Of a stretch of 64,000 nt of DNA, positions 56,826 to 64,000 are shown one piece after another. The translations under genes were made by a program, and so were the position numbers. Numbering within the stretch: the stretch's first letter is position 1; every line of letters starts with the position of its first letter. The notes beneath the pieces were generated by a model. The model saw only the letters and a list, made by a program, of their open reading frames with translations, had not been told where the DNA came from and ran no database searches. Origin of the DNA: Mycobacterium sp. Aquia_213 (GTDB lineage Bacteria; Actinomycetota; Actinomycetes; Mycobacteriales; Mycobacteriaceae). Location: assembly GCF_026625985.1 (NCBI RefSeq), contig NZ_CP113116.1, forward strand, positions 186,001 to 250,000, in the 5' to 3' direction.

Positions 56826-56931
56826 CCGTTCGCGAGCAACAATCTCGCATAGCGCTACTTTTAGAGACACACATAATTGCCTATTGCTACTATTGCATCC
56901 GACATTGTTTTGCTGACCCAGGAGTGCGCGG

Positions 56932-57264
56932 ATGCAGTCCATGTCCTTCGACCCGGCGGTGGCCGTCGTCGGCACTCAGATCATCGGCAGCGCGATGCAG
57001 GCACTGCAGACCAGTGTCGCGGCGGAGCCTGCGGTGGTCGCGGTGGTTCCCGCCGGTGCCGAAGAGGTCTCGGCCCGGGCGGCAGCGGCGTTCGCGGCGG
57101 AGGCCACCCAGATGCTCGCTTTCCTCAACGCGGCGCACACCGAACTGGCGCGGACGGGCAACGCGCTGGTCGACATTGCCCGGGTCTACGCCGAGACCGA
57201 CACCGCCGCGGCCGGCCGGCTGAGCGAGATCCGCCCCCAGGTCGGCTACCGGATCGCCGGGTAG
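56932..57264 (+). CDS. PE-family protein (PE35-like)
   Basis: A 110-residue PE-domain protein. It opens MQSMSFDPAVAVVGTQIIG and continues VPAGAEEVSARAAAAFAAEATQMLAFLNAAH and ALVDIARVYAETDTAAAGRL, a two-helix hairpin with the YxxxD-type secretion motif (YAETD), very close to PE35 wording. PE proteins are exported by ESX systems, usually as a dimer with a PPE partner; no ppe or esx gene follows. GGAGTGCGCGG precedes the ATG. Confidence 0.88.
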   Translation: MQSMSFDPAVAVVGTQIIGSAMQALQTSVAAEPAVVAVVPAGAEEVSARAAAAFAAEATQMLAFLNAAHTELARTGNALVDIARVYAETDTAAAGRLSEIRPQVGYRIAG

Positions 57265-57344
57265 CCGCACAAATACGGCAAATTCGCTGGGCGCAGTCGG
57301 TGATGTCTCTTCTCACTTCCCCCCGGCGGCGCGATACTAACGAG

Positions 57345-57731
57345 ATGTCCGAAAGCAATGTGCTCGGCGGCCCGCTACAACCGTGCGGCACCGAGCCCCT
57401 CACCGGTTACTACCGCGACGGCTGTTGCACAAGCGGACCCGAGGATGTCGGCCGCCACACCATCTGCGCGGTGATGACCGCCGAGTTTCTCGAGCATCAA
57501 CGTTCCATCGGCAACGACCTGCTGACGCCGGTGCCCGAGTACCGGTTTCCGGGCCTGCTACCCGGCGACCGCTGGTGTGTGACCGCCCTGAATTGGCTTC
57601 GGGCCCATCGGGATGGCTGTGCCGCGCCGGTGGTGTTGGCCTGCACCCACGAACGCACGCTTGAGGTCGTGCCGCTCGAGGCGTTGCTGGAACACCAAGT
57701 CGACGTTCCCGACGACCTGGCTAACTTGTAG
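57345..57731 (+). CDS. DUF2237 family protein
   Basis: A 128-residue DUF2237 protein: NVLGGPLQPCGTEPLTGYYRDGCCTSGPEDVGRHTICAVMT at the N-terminus, then GNDLLTPVPEYRFPGLLPGDRWCVTALNWLRA. The clustered Cys and His residues (C14, C27, C28, C41) are conserved in the family and may bind metal. Cytoplasmic; function unknown. It lies 80 bases after the PE gene. Confidence 0.85.
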   Translation: MSESNVLGGPLQPCGTEPLTGYYRDGCCTSGPEDVGRHTICAVMTAEFLEHQRSIGNDLLTPVPEYRFPGLLPGDRWCVTALNWLRAHRDGCAAPVVLACTHERTLEVVPLEALLEHQVDVPDDLANL

Positions 57732-57798
57732 GGCTCGCGATCTCCACCGCGTCTACCGTCCGTATCATGTTTCGATACTCGGTCGAGGAGGCGGTTGC

Positions 57799-59067
57799 AT
57801 GGGCTCTGCGGGCCCCGACATCGCTGACATCGATTTCAACGACCTGACATCGCCGCAGCTGACCGATGTCCAGCGTCAGATTCTGGAATTCACCGAGGCC
57901 AAACAGGTCACCTTCGATGTCGACGGGATGCTCGCGGAGGCCGTCGAGCACGCGGGCGCCGACGATCTGGAGGACACCGACGGGTTCGGTGACCGGCTGA
58001 CCGCCCACGTCGCCGCGATCGAAGCCGACGACGGCCTGCGACAGCTCTCTCGCTCGACCTTGCGGCAGCGGGTGGTTCGCTTGCTGCGAAACCGGTTGTC
58101 GCTCAACGAGCTCATCAAGCGCTATCCCGAGATCGAGTCGATTCCGATCGAGAAGCCCTTCGTCGTCGTCGGAATGCCACGATCCGGCACCACCCATCTG
58201 GTGAATCTCATTGCCGCGGACCCGCGCCGGCGCGCATTGCCGTATTGGGAGAGTCAGGAGCCGATACCCGCGCGCGGCGAGGGCCCCGACATCTACGGGG
58301 TTGACCCGCGCTATGCGCGCGCGAAGGCCGAACACGACGCCCTGATGGTCAGCGCTCCGGTGGTGGCCGCCATGCACGACCGGTTCCCCGAAGCGATCGA
58401 GGAGGAAGTCGAACTCCTCGATCTCGACCTGGCGGGCTACGTCTTGGAATGGCATGCCCGCGTGCCGGATTGGCGTGACTATTACCTCGCGCTCGACCAA
58501 ACGCGGCACTACGCGTATCTGAAGAAGGTCTTGCAGGCGCTGACGTTTCTGCGCGGTCCGCAGACCTGGATCCTCAAGAGTCCCCAGCATTGTGAGCAGC
58601 TCGGTCCGCTGATGGCGACCTTTCCCGATGCGACGGTGGCGTTCACGCATCGCGATCCCGTCGCGGTCGTGCAGTCGGCGATCACGATGATGGCCTACTC
58701 GGATCGGCTGCGCCGGACCAGTATCGATCCGGAGTGGCTCCTGGACTACTGGACCGATCGGGTGCATCGACTGCTCAGCGCATGTGTCCGCGATCGCGAG
58801 CTGGTGCCGTCCGAGCGCAGCATCGACGTCAACTTCCACCAGCTCAATGGCAACGAATTGCCGTTGCTCGACGAGCTCTACCGGCGCGGCGGCGTCGAAC
58901 TGACACCGAAGGTGCGCAAGCGGTTCGAGCACTACCTCGACGGCAACCCGCGCGGCAAACACGGGCGTATCCGCTACGACCTGCAACGGCACTTCGGCGT
59001 CTCCGCCGATGAACTGCGTGGGCGGTTCGACTTCTACTTCGACCGGTTCGACGTCCGCCCCGAATGA
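57799..59067 (+). CDS. PAPS-dependent sulfotransferase-family protein
   Basis: A 422-residue sulfotransferase of the mycobacterial Stf type. The 5'-phosphosulfate-binding loop VVVGMPRSGTTH is at about residues 122-133; the 3'-phosphate-binding segment FTHRDPVAVVQSAITMM lies near 275-292. It transfers sulfate from PAPS to a hydroxyl on a lipid, steroid or glycoside. The ATG at 57799 is chosen within a longer open frame. Nine bases separate it from a sulfatase-like MBL gene. Confidence 0.87.
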   Translation: MGSAGPDIADIDFNDLTSPQLTDVQRQILEFTEAKQVTFDVDGMLAEAVEHAGADDLEDTDGFGDRLTAHVAAIEADDGLRQLSRSTLRQRVVRLLRNRLSLNELIKRYPEIESIPIEKPFVVVGMPRSGTTHLVNLIAADPRRRALPYWESQEPIPARGEGPDIYGVDPRYARAKAEHDALMVSAPVVAAMHDRFPEAIEEEVELLDLDLAGYVLEWHARVPDWRDYYLALDQTRHYAYLKKVLQALTFLRGPQTWILKSPQHCEQLGPLMATFPDATVAFTHRDPVAVVQSAITMMAYSDRLRRTSIDPEWLLDYWTDRVHRLLSACVRDRELVPSERSIDVNFHQLNGNELPLLDELYRRGGVELTPKVRKRFEHYLDGNPRGKHGRIRYDLQRHFGVSADELRGRFDFYFDRFDVRPE

Positions 59068-59076
59068 GGAGCATCG

Positions 59077-60336
59077 ATGAGTGCCCAAGACTTTGAGCCG
59101 GTATACCGCAGCAGGCCGGGCGCCGACGGTCTGCGGCCGGCGGCTGCCGAACGCGCCGAGGAGATCGCACCCGGACTGTGGTGCTCGCCGGGCCTTTCGA
59201 ACGCATACCTGCTGACCACTGGCGACGGCCGGGTGATCGTCAACACCGGCATGGGCTTCGAGGGTCCGGTGCATCGGGCCAACTTCGACGCCGTCGACGC
59301 CTCGCCGGTGCGCTACATCATCTTCACCCAGGGCCATGTGGACCACGTCGGCGGCCTGGACAGCCTTCGTGATCCGGAAACAACCGTTGTCGCCCAGGCG
59401 AACTGGACGCATTGGCGAGACGACAATGAGCGCCTCATCCCGTACCGCGCCAGCCGCAGCGCCTTTGCGTTCAAGGACACCCTGGCGACGGGTATCCAGG
59501 CCATTCAACGTCGTCTGGGCACCAAGCGGCTGCCCGCCCAGAGTGTTCCCTCCGTCGACGTGGACTTCGCGGACACGCTCGCTCTCGAAGTCGGCGGCCG
59601 GCGACTGGAGCTGATCTCCGTCCCGGGCGGCGAAACCACAGACTCGTTGGTCATCTGGCTGCCCGATGAGCGAATATGTCTGTGCGGAAACACCTTTGGT
59701 CCGATATTCGGACATATCCCCAACCTTGTCACGATGCGTGGCGATCGCTACCGTGACGCCCTGAGCGCGATCGAATCCGTCGAGCGGGTGCGCGACCTGC
59801 GGCCCGACCTCCTGGTGACCGGCCACTTCGAACCGATCGCGGGCGCCGACCGCATCCACCACGAGCTCACCCGGCTGCGCGACGCCATCGAGTACATTCA
59901 CGACCAGACCGTTGCCGGGATGAACGCCGGAAAAGACGTCCAAACCCTGATGCGCGAGATCACCTTGCCCGCGGAATACGAAGTGGGCCAAGGCTATGGA
60001 AAGGTCTCCTGGGATGTACGCGCAGTCTGGGAGAACTACTCGGGCTGGTTCCACCACCGGTCGACCACCGAGCTGTATCCCATCGGGTTCGACGCCGTCG
60101 GCACCGACGTGGTGCAACTGGCCGGAGCCGATGCGCTCGTTGGGCGAGCACGGGCACACCTGGCCCAGAGCCGTCCCGTGCACGCCATCCACCTTGCCGA
60201 GCTCGTCAGCACCGCACAGCCCGATCATCCGGGGGCGCGCGAAGTGCTGCGGGAAGCCCATGAAAGTCTGCTGACTAGTACCACCAACTTCTGGGAAAGA
60301 GCTTGGCTCTCGCGGCAAATAGCCGGTAACTCGTGA
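59077..60336 (+). CDS. Alkylsulfatase-like metallo-beta-lactamase-fold protein with altered metal site
   Basis: A 419-residue MBL-fold protein related to alkylsulfatases: NAYLLTTGDGRVIVNTGMGFEG, active-site IIFTQGHVDHVGG (residues 81-93), VPGGETTDSLVIWLPDERICLCGNTFGPIFGHIPNL, and an alkylsulfatase dimerisation segment (YGKVSWDVRAVWENYSGWF). The canonical THxHxDH is TQGHVDH, so the first zinc-ligand His is Gln. The SCP2 domain of the true alkylsulfatase at 15327 is missing. ATG after GAGGAGC, close behind the sulfotransferase gene. Confidence 0.83.
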   Translation: MSAQDFEPVYRSRPGADGLRPAAAERAEEIAPGLWCSPGLSNAYLLTTGDGRVIVNTGMGFEGPVHRANFDAVDASPVRYIIFTQGHVDHVGGLDSLRDPETTVVAQANWTHWRDDNERLIPYRASRSAFAFKDTLATGIQAIQRRLGTKRLPAQSVPSVDVDFADTLALEVGGRRLELISVPGGETTDSLVIWLPDERICLCGNTFGPIFGHIPNLVTMRGDRYRDALSAIESVERVRDLRPDLLVTGHFEPIAGADRIHHELTRLRDAIEYIHDQTVAGMNAGKDVQTLMREITLPAEYEVGQGYGKVSWDVRAVWENYSGWFHHRSTTELYPIGFDAVGTDVVQLAGADALVGRARAHLAQSRPVHAIHLAELVSTAQPDHPGAREVLREAHESLLTSTTNFWERAWLSRQIAGNS

Positions 60337-60358
60337 CGGCACGAGAAGGGACATCACT

Positions 60359-60844
60359 ATGACGTTTGTGTTGCAGCCCAAGGACTTCTATCACACCGGC
60401 ATCGTGGTGCCCGATCTCGACGCAGCGATGGCCCGGCTCAGCGCACTGGCCGGCTACCGGTGGATCACCCCGCTCAGCTATACGCTGCCCTTCCGCACGA
60501 CGGAAGGGGTTCGCGACCTGACCTCGACGATCGTCTACTCCGTGCAGAGCCCGCACCTCGAACTGGTCCAGGAGGTTCCGGGAACGCCGTGGACCGCCGC
60601 GCCGGGCAATTCCGTGCACCACGTCGGCTATTTCACCGACAACCTCGCCGAGTCCGCGCGCGCGTTGGAGAGCAACGGCTTCACCTTCGAAATGACCGGA
60701 GAAATTCCGGACTCGGAGTTTGGGATGTTCGCCTACTACATCGACGCGTTCGGCACCCGCATCGAGATCGTTGACCGCGCACTGTTCCCCGACTTCGCCG
60801 CGTTCGTGGAGTCCATCGCCGCCCCGGGCCCCGACGGAGCCTGA
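60359..60844 (+). CDS. VOC-superfamily (glyoxalase/dioxygenase-fold) protein
   Basis: A 161-residue protein with two beta-alpha-beta-beta-beta modules: KDFYHTGIVVPDLDAAMARLSALAG and VHHVGYFTDNLAESARALESNGFTFE through AYYIDAFGTRIEIVDR. Metal-ligand candidates are the His of FYHTG and of HHVGY and the Glu of RIEIVD, as in methylmalonyl-CoA epimerase-like or steroid-related VOC enzymes. It stands two bases before the luciferase-like gene. Confidence 0.86.
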   Translation: MTFVLQPKDFYHTGIVVPDLDAAMARLSALAGYRWITPLSYTLPFRTTEGVRDLTSTIVYSVQSPHLELVQEVPGTPWTAAPGNSVHHVGYFTDNLAESARALESNGFTFEMTGEIPDSEFGMFAYYIDAFGTRIEIVDRALFPDFAAFVESIAAPGPDGA

Positions 60845-60845
60845 C

Positions 60846-61811
60846 ATGGTCCTGACGGTGCTGCGCTTCAACTTCGCCTCGCCGCACGGAGAACCGCGCA
60901 CCCAGAGCAGGCTCTTGTCCGCCGCGCTCGAATTGGTGCAATGGGGCGAATCCCATGGCATCACGTCGGTCAGCGTCGACGAGCACCACGCCACCGGCCA
61001 TGGCTGGAGCTGCAACCCGATCATGGCCGCGGCGATGTTCCTGGCGCGCACCTCGACGATGATCGCCAGCGTGGATTGCGCGCTGGGGCCGTTGTGGAAC
61101 CCGGTCCGGCTCGCCGAAGACATCGCGCTCGTCGACAACATGAGCCGCGGCCGACTGCACACCACGGTGGGCCTGGGCTACCGCACCGTCGAATACGACG
61201 CACTCGGAATGGATTTCAGCCAACGTGGCGCGCTGATGGACGACCTCGTCGAGCAGATGCTGGCGGTCTGGTCCGGCGTCGGGGCGGGAATCTGTACCGG
61301 TACCTGGACCCGGCCGCATCCGCCGTTGTACGTCGGCGGCGGGGCTCGCGCCACGGCGCGCCGGGCGGCGCGATTCGGACTGCCCCTCAGTCTGGCCGAC
61401 CATCTGCCCGACATCGCCGCCTACTACCGCGAACTGTGCGCCGGCGCGGGCATCAAGCCGTTCATCCTGATGCCCGGGCCGATCAATCGCGGAATGATCT
61501 ACCTGCACGAGGATCCCGAGCGGGCGTGGGCCGAACTCGGCGAGCACATCCTTTGGGAGGCGGTTACTTACGGTGAATGGTCAACCGACCAACGATCCCT
61601 GATGCACCTGCCCGGGGTCCGGACGCTGGACGAGGTCAGGGCGTCGGGGCGATACCGGTTCCTGACGCCCGACGAGCTGATCGCCGAAATCCGGGACGCC
61701 GACGATTATGGGCCTCTGGTGCTGCATCCGCTGGTCGGTGGCATGCCCGTCGACGAAGCGTGGAAATCGGTCCAGCTGCTGACCGACACTGTGCTCCCCG
61801 CGCTGCGCTGA
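60846..61811 (+). CDS. LLM-class flavin-dependent oxidoreductase
   Basis: A 321-residue luciferase-like TIM barrel: SVSVDEHHATGHGWSCNPIMAAAMFLARTSTM near residues 42-73, SRGRLHTTVGLGYRTVEYDALGMDF near 100-124, PPLYVGGGARATARRAARFGLPL. The EHH segment is typical of FMN or F420-linked LLM enzymes. It is tightly linked to the VOC gene, so both likely act on one substrate, perhaps with the upstream sulfatase-like protein. Confidence 0.88.
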   Translation: MVLTVLRFNFASPHGEPRTQSRLLSAALELVQWGESHGITSVSVDEHHATGHGWSCNPIMAAAMFLARTSTMIASVDCALGPLWNPVRLAEDIALVDNMSRGRLHTTVGLGYRTVEYDALGMDFSQRGALMDDLVEQMLAVWSGVGAGICTGTWTRPHPPLYVGGGARATARRAARFGLPLSLADHLPDIAAYYRELCAGAGIKPFILMPGPINRGMIYLHEDPERAWAELGEHILWEAVTYGEWSTDQRSLMHLPGVRTLDEVRASGRYRFLTPDELIAEIRDADDYGPLVLHPLVGGMPVDEAWKSVQLLTDTVLPALR

Positions 61812-61880
61812 CGGTTGGCGGTAAATCGCCGAGCCTCTACGATTCGTTAGCATCAGCGCAGGCTGGCGGCAGGAGTTCAG

Positions 61881-62570
61881 ATGATCCCTTACTCCGATGG
61901 CATTCCGGCACGACGGTTCCCGATCGTCAACGTCACGCTGATCGTCCTAAACTTCGCGGCCTTCCTGTTCTACGAATTACCGAACGGCGACGCGGCGGTC
62001 GATCGGGCATCCTTCTATCCGTGTGATGTCACCAGCGCATGCCACCTGGGCATCCCGTGGGGCGTTGGGTGGATCACCGCCATGTTTATGCATGCCGGTT
62101 GGGACCACATCCTCGGCAACATGCTGTTCCTGGTGATCTTCGGCAAAAACGTAGAGGACGCTTTCGGCCGGCTTGGCTATCTTGTCTTCTACTTCGCCGG
62201 CGGACTCGCCGCGATGATCTTGCAAACCGCGATGACCTTGCTCTTCGGAACGGCGTCGGATGCGCGGATACCGACGTTGGGTGCCAGTGGCGCGATCGCG
62301 GCCGTGCTGGGCGCCTACATCGTGCTTTATCCCGACTCGCGCATCCTCACTTTCGTGGGGTGGTTCCCGATCGGCATCCCGGCGTGGATTTTCCTCGGCG
62401 GCTGGTTCCTGTACCAGTTCTTCGAGGGCAACGCGGCGCTGATCCACCCCGCCGACGCGGGTGGCAGTGGGGTCGCGTTCTTTGCCCACGTTGGCGGCTT
62501 CGTCTTTGGTGTGCTCGTGGCGGTAGCTCTCACGCGTACTGGACGAATCGCGGCCCGCAGTCCGGGATAG
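61881..62570 (+). CDS. Rhomboid-family intramembrane serine protease
   Basis: A 229-residue membrane protein with about six helices. The catalytic dyad is Ser136 (GASGAI) and His203 (FFAHVGGFVFG); HAGWDHILGNM supplies His76 and Asn80 of the oxyanion site. Rhomboids cleave single-pass membrane proteins. GGCAGGAG precedes the ATG. It is convergent with the aminopeptidase gene. Confidence 0.92.
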   Translation: MIPYSDGIPARRFPIVNVTLIVLNFAAFLFYELPNGDAAVDRASFYPCDVTSACHLGIPWGVGWITAMFMHAGWDHILGNMLFLVIFGKNVEDAFGRLGYLVFYFAGGLAAMILQTAMTLLFGTASDARIPTLGASGAIAAVLGAYIVLYPDSRILTFVGWFPIGIPAWIFLGGWFLYQFFEGNAALIHPADAGGSGVAFFAHVGGFVFGVLVAVALTRTGRIAARSPG

Positions 62571-62588
62571 GCTGCCACCCAGCGCTTT

Positions 62589-63911
62589 TCAGGGCACCGT
62601 CGTCGCGTACAGCCACGCCTCCCATAACGGCCGTAGCGACTCGTCCGAGTAGTTGGCCGCCAGGCCGGTGAAGTCGTCGGTAATTGCGACGCCGTGACGA
62701 TGCCGCGACGTCCAATCCTTGAGCAGCGCAAAGAATTTGTCGCTGCCCAGCCGTCCGCGCAGCGCGTGCAGGGTCAACGCGCCGCGTTTGTATACGCGGT
62801 CGTCGAACATATCGCGTGCTCCGGGATCGGTCAGTAACAGGTCTTGTGGCTTGGCCCGCAGCTGCGTGTGGTGCAGCCGCGCGAGGTCGTCGGCGCTGGG
62901 GCCGCCGCTGCGCTCGGACCACAACCACTCCGCGTAGCACGCGAACCCTTCGTGCAGCCAGATATCGCGCCACTGGCCCGCGGTCACCGAGTTGCCGAAC
63001 CACTGATGTGCCAGTTCGTGGGCGATCAGCCGCTCGCTGGACCGGGTTCCGTCGCAATGGTTCGCCCCGAAGATCGAAATGCCTTGGGCTTCAAGGGGTA
63101 TCTCCAGCGGGTCGTCGGTGACGACGACGGTGTACCCGGTGGCCAGCGGATACGGCCCGAACAGCTCGATGAACAACTTCATCATCTCGGGTTGGCGGGC
63201 GAAGTCGTGATCGAAGTCGCGGCGCAACCGGGAGGGCAGCGCGGCCTGTATCGGTACCGGGGCACGGACCAGCCGCCGCATCTCGTAGCTGCCGATCTGC
63301 AGGGTGATCAGGTAGGTCGACGTCGGCTCGCGCTGTTCATAGGTCCACACGGTCCGTGACGCGCGGGCCCGACGGGAGAGCAGCTGCCCGTTGGCGATCA
63401 CCCGGTACCGGCTTTCGGTGCTGACCTGGATGTGAAACGCGGCTTTGGCGCTGGGATGGTCGTTGCAGGGAAACCACGACGCGGCGCCGTTGGGTTGTCC
63501 CGCAACCAGCACGCCGTCGGTCAGTTCCTCGAAACCGACATCGCCCCACAGCGAACGAAGCGGCCGCGGCGAACCGCCGTATCGCACCACGATCGACAAC
63601 GCCGCCCCAGTCGGGAACTTCGAGGGCAGCCGGATGCGTAATTTACCGCCACGACAAGAGAATTGGTCCACGCGCTTGCCGTTCACCGAGACCTTCGACA
63701 CCGTCAACGCGCTCGCCAGATCGAGGGTGAATTGCTGCAACTCGGTCAGCGTGACGGCGGTGATCGTGGCCGAACCGGACAGCCGGTTCAACGAGACCTT
63801 GTAGTCCAGATCCAACTCGTACCGGGATACCTGGTAACCGGCGTTGCCGTTTTTCGGCAGGTACTCGTCGATCACATCGGGTGGCGGCGCCTTCTTGGCG
63901 GAAGCCTTCAC
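62589..63911 (-). CDS. M1-family zinc aminopeptidase
   Basis: A 440-residue M1 metallopeptidase: N-terminal beta domain (YELDLDYKVSLNRLSGSATI), catalytic HELAHQWFGN (zinc His298 and His302, base Glu299) and the third ligand Glu321 in WLHEGFACYAEWLW. The exopeptidase GAMEN loop is replaced by EAQGISIFG, a variant seen in actinobacterial members. It is shorter than PepN (about 850 residues), lacking the C-terminal helical domain. The GTG at 63911 forms a GTGA overlap with the upstream stop. Confidence 0.9.
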   Translation of the reverse strand: MKASAKKAPPPDVIDEYLPKNGNAGYQVSRYELDLDYKVSLNRLSGSATITAVTLTELQQFTLDLASALTVSKVSVNGKRVDQFSCRGGKLRIRLPSKFPTGAALSIVVRYGGSPRPLRSLWGDVGFEELTDGVLVAGQPNGAASWFPCNDHPSAKAAFHIQVSTESRYRVIANGQLLSRRARASRTVWTYEQREPTSTYLITLQIGSYEMRRLVRAPVPIQAALPSRLRRDFDHDFARQPEMMKLFIELFGPYPLATGYTVVVTDDPLEIPLEAQGISIFGANHCDGTRSSERLIAHELAHQWFGNSVTAGQWRDIWLHEGFACYAEWLWSERSGGPSADDLARLHHTQLRAKPQDLLLTDPGARDMFDDRVYKRGALTLHALRGRLGSDKFFALLKDWTSRHRHGVAITDDFTGLAANYSDESLRPLWEAWLYATTVP

Positions 63912-64000
63912 GCCGCCGTGTCCTCGGCGCCACGCCCGGATGCATCCTTGCGCGCCTTCTTGCGGCGGGGATTCCACGGCCTGATCGGATTGCCTTGCCA
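63908..64000 (-). CDS. C-terminal fragment of an upstream gene, partial at window edge
   Basis: Only the last 30 codons are visible, WQGNPIRPWNPRRKKARK onward, ending in a basic then acidic tail and a TGA that overlaps the aminopeptidase GTG. The family cannot be assigned from this piece; the coupling indicates an operon with the peptidase. Confidence 0.6.
   Translation of the reverse strand, partial: WQGNPIRPWNPRRKKARKDASGRGAEDTAA

Noticed and set aside
57721..60381. An 886-residue open frame on the minus strand
   Set aside because: It is antisense to the sulfotransferase and MBL genes, whose motifs and ribosome binding sites are clear. The frame is Gly/Arg/Val/His-rich with no domain, a common artefact of high GC third positions.

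Overview
The window is chromosomal DNA of a mycobacterium, most likely a non-tuberculous species. It is GC-rich and carries lineage markers: the 19-kDa lipoprotein LpqH, the TcrX/TcrY two-component system, a PE protein, an Mce-family lipoprotein, mycofactocin-type dehydrogenases and a KshA-like Rieske oxygenase. From base 1 to about 31.4 kb the gene order matches, in reverse, the M. tuberculosis Rv3774 to Rv3752c segment as I remember it: echA21, Rv3773c, hisC2, tRNA genes, Rv3767c-type methyltransferase, tcrX-tcrY, lpqH, alkylsulfatase, fadE36, proXVWZ, tyrA and tadA. Several blocks interrupt this backbone. One is a DUF1611 and PLP-racemase pair beside tRNA-Arg. The other is a TetR-controlled operon (17.4-22.1 kb) with an APH-type kinase, SDR, acyl-CoA dehydrogenase and quinone oxidoreductase.

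At tRNA-Ser(CGA) (31303-31389) the backbone ends. An 18-bp copy of the tRNA 3' end reappears at 45263-45280, and a diverged copy of the tRNA 3' flank lies at 42265-42295. The roughly 13.9 kb in between looks like a composite genomic island without a surviving integrase. It holds a catabolic module: cytochrome P450, a His-type 3Fe-4S ferredoxin, three mycofactocin-coupled SDRs, two aldehyde dehydrogenases, a 3-hydroxyisobutyrate-dehydrogenase-like enzyme, two carboxymuconolactone-decarboxylase-fold proteins, TetR regulators with visible operators, an orphan MceE-like lipoprotein and an alpha/beta hydrolase.

From 46.9 to 54.8 kb lies the most unusual region. A protein clearly related to eukaryotic ERG2 C8-C7 sterol isomerase and the sigma-1 receptor is encoded with a dihydrodipicolinate-reductase-like protein. 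This pair is divergent from a TetR gene followed by SDR, SnoaL/ketosteroid-isomerase-like, crotonase, nitronate-monooxygenase-like, KshA-like and SDR genes. Two TGACTnnAGTCA palindromes in the divergent intergenic region suggest one regulon, which I infer acts on a steroid or other polycyclic isoprenoid.

The right end (54.8-64 kb) contains a glycosyltransferase remnant, an exported glycoside hydrolase, a TM2 protein with a relic copy, an orphan PE35-like protein, a DUF2237 protein, a sulfotransferase next to a diverged alkylsulfatase-like protein, VOC and luciferase-like proteins, a rhomboid protease and an M1 aminopeptidase. Functions are inferred from motifs and neighbourhood; no database search was possible.
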